NCBI GenBank assembly: GCA_964371695.1
Contig: CAYJOG010000193.1
Span: 1-5,989, forward strand
Length of the DNA stretch: 5,989 bases
Direction of reading: 5' to 3'
DNA from: CAYJOG01 sp964371695 [NCBI: uncultured bacterium]
GTDB taxonomy: Bacteria; CAYJOG01
Shown in pieces: positions 5,879 through 5,989 of this stretch; the first letter of the stretch is position 1, and every line of letters begins with the position of its first letter. Below the pieces are notes generated by a model that saw only the letters and a program-made list of their open reading frames with translations, did no database searches and had not been told where the DNA came from. The position numbers and the translations under genes were made by a program.

Positions 5879-5936
5879 CCATTGCTGTCAGGTTTGTGAG
5901 AAAAGTCCCGGATTATCAGGGGTTTTTTGAGGTAGC

Positions 5937-5977
5937 CCCGGCGTCCCGCCGGGAGCAGCCACCGCGCCAAAGGCGCG
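5937..5977. repeat. Two adjacent GC-rich hairpins at the right edge
   Basis: The first hairpin (5937-5953) is CCCGGCG / CGCCGGG with loop TCC. Its context, GTAGCCCCGGCGTCCCGCC, resembles the GTAGCCACGGGCGTC repeat at 2292. The second hairpin (5963-5977) is CGCGCC / GGCGCG with loop AAA. No gene is visible from 5798 to the end of the window. Confidence 0.55.
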
Positions 5978-5989
5978 CACCATTCAGAT

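Noticed and set aside
5114-5899. Long plus-strand open frames opposite the FecR-domain gene
   Set aside because: Composition is shadow-like, there is no signal or domain, and the minus strand encodes a coherent signal peptide and FecR domain.
5908-5928. Plus-strand weak stem (CCCGGA/TCAGGG) followed by six T as a terminator
   Set aside because: The stem has only three outer pairs before a mismatch, and no plus-strand gene precedes it.
1-5989. CRISPR array or transposon
   Set aside because: The repeats are single or paired palindromes at irregular spacing with no regular spacers, and no transposase, integrase or cas-like coding sequence is present.
1-5989. tRNA, rRNA or a known riboswitch
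   Set aside because: No cloverleaf-like segment, TTCRA box or conserved riboswitch motif was seen on either strand of the gaps.

Overview
This window looks like chromosomal DNA from a GC-rich Gram-negative bacterium, probably proteobacterial or a related phylum. Three of the four genes encode proteins with export signals, including a FecR-domain protein and a PhnD-type binding protein. The gaps are full of short palindromic repeats of the REP and ATTCCC-N8-GGGAAT kinds seen in such genomes. The sequence does not fix the species.

Layout, left to right. Positions 1-230 hold no gene, only palindromic repeats. A PhoX/DUF839-type secreted phosphatase homologue lies on the minus strand (231-2189). 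A 274-base repeat-rich gap separates it from a PhnD-like periplasmic solute-binding protein, also on the minus strand (2464-3390). A 109-base AT-rich divergent intergenic region carries a near-consensus sigma70 promoter for a plus-strand thiolase (3500-4654), which ends in a clear intrinsic terminator (4678-4705). A repeat-filled gap of about 230 bases follows, then a minus-strand secreted FecR-domain protein with a basic C-terminal tail (4934-5797). The right edge (5798-5989) again holds only the ribosome binding site and repeats.

How the genes relate. The PhnD-like and PhoX-like genes point the same way and could form a phosphorus-scavenging pair: a periplasmic binding protein for a phosphorus oxyanion and a secreted phosphomonoesterase-like enzyme. 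The gap between them and the loose family match of the binding protein make this an inference. The thiolase appears to be an independent single-gene unit of fatty-acid or acyl-CoA metabolism. The FecR-domain protein also appears to stand alone and has no sigma factor or TonB receptor beside it.

No RNA gene, CRISPR array, transposase or complete mobile element is visible. The least ordinary features are the mosaic of at least four palindromic repeat families, which fills every gap except the divergent promoter; a shortened EF-hand-like loop in the tail of the FecR protein; the lack of a Tat motif on the PhoX-like protein; and a changed catalytic-loop motif in the thiolase.
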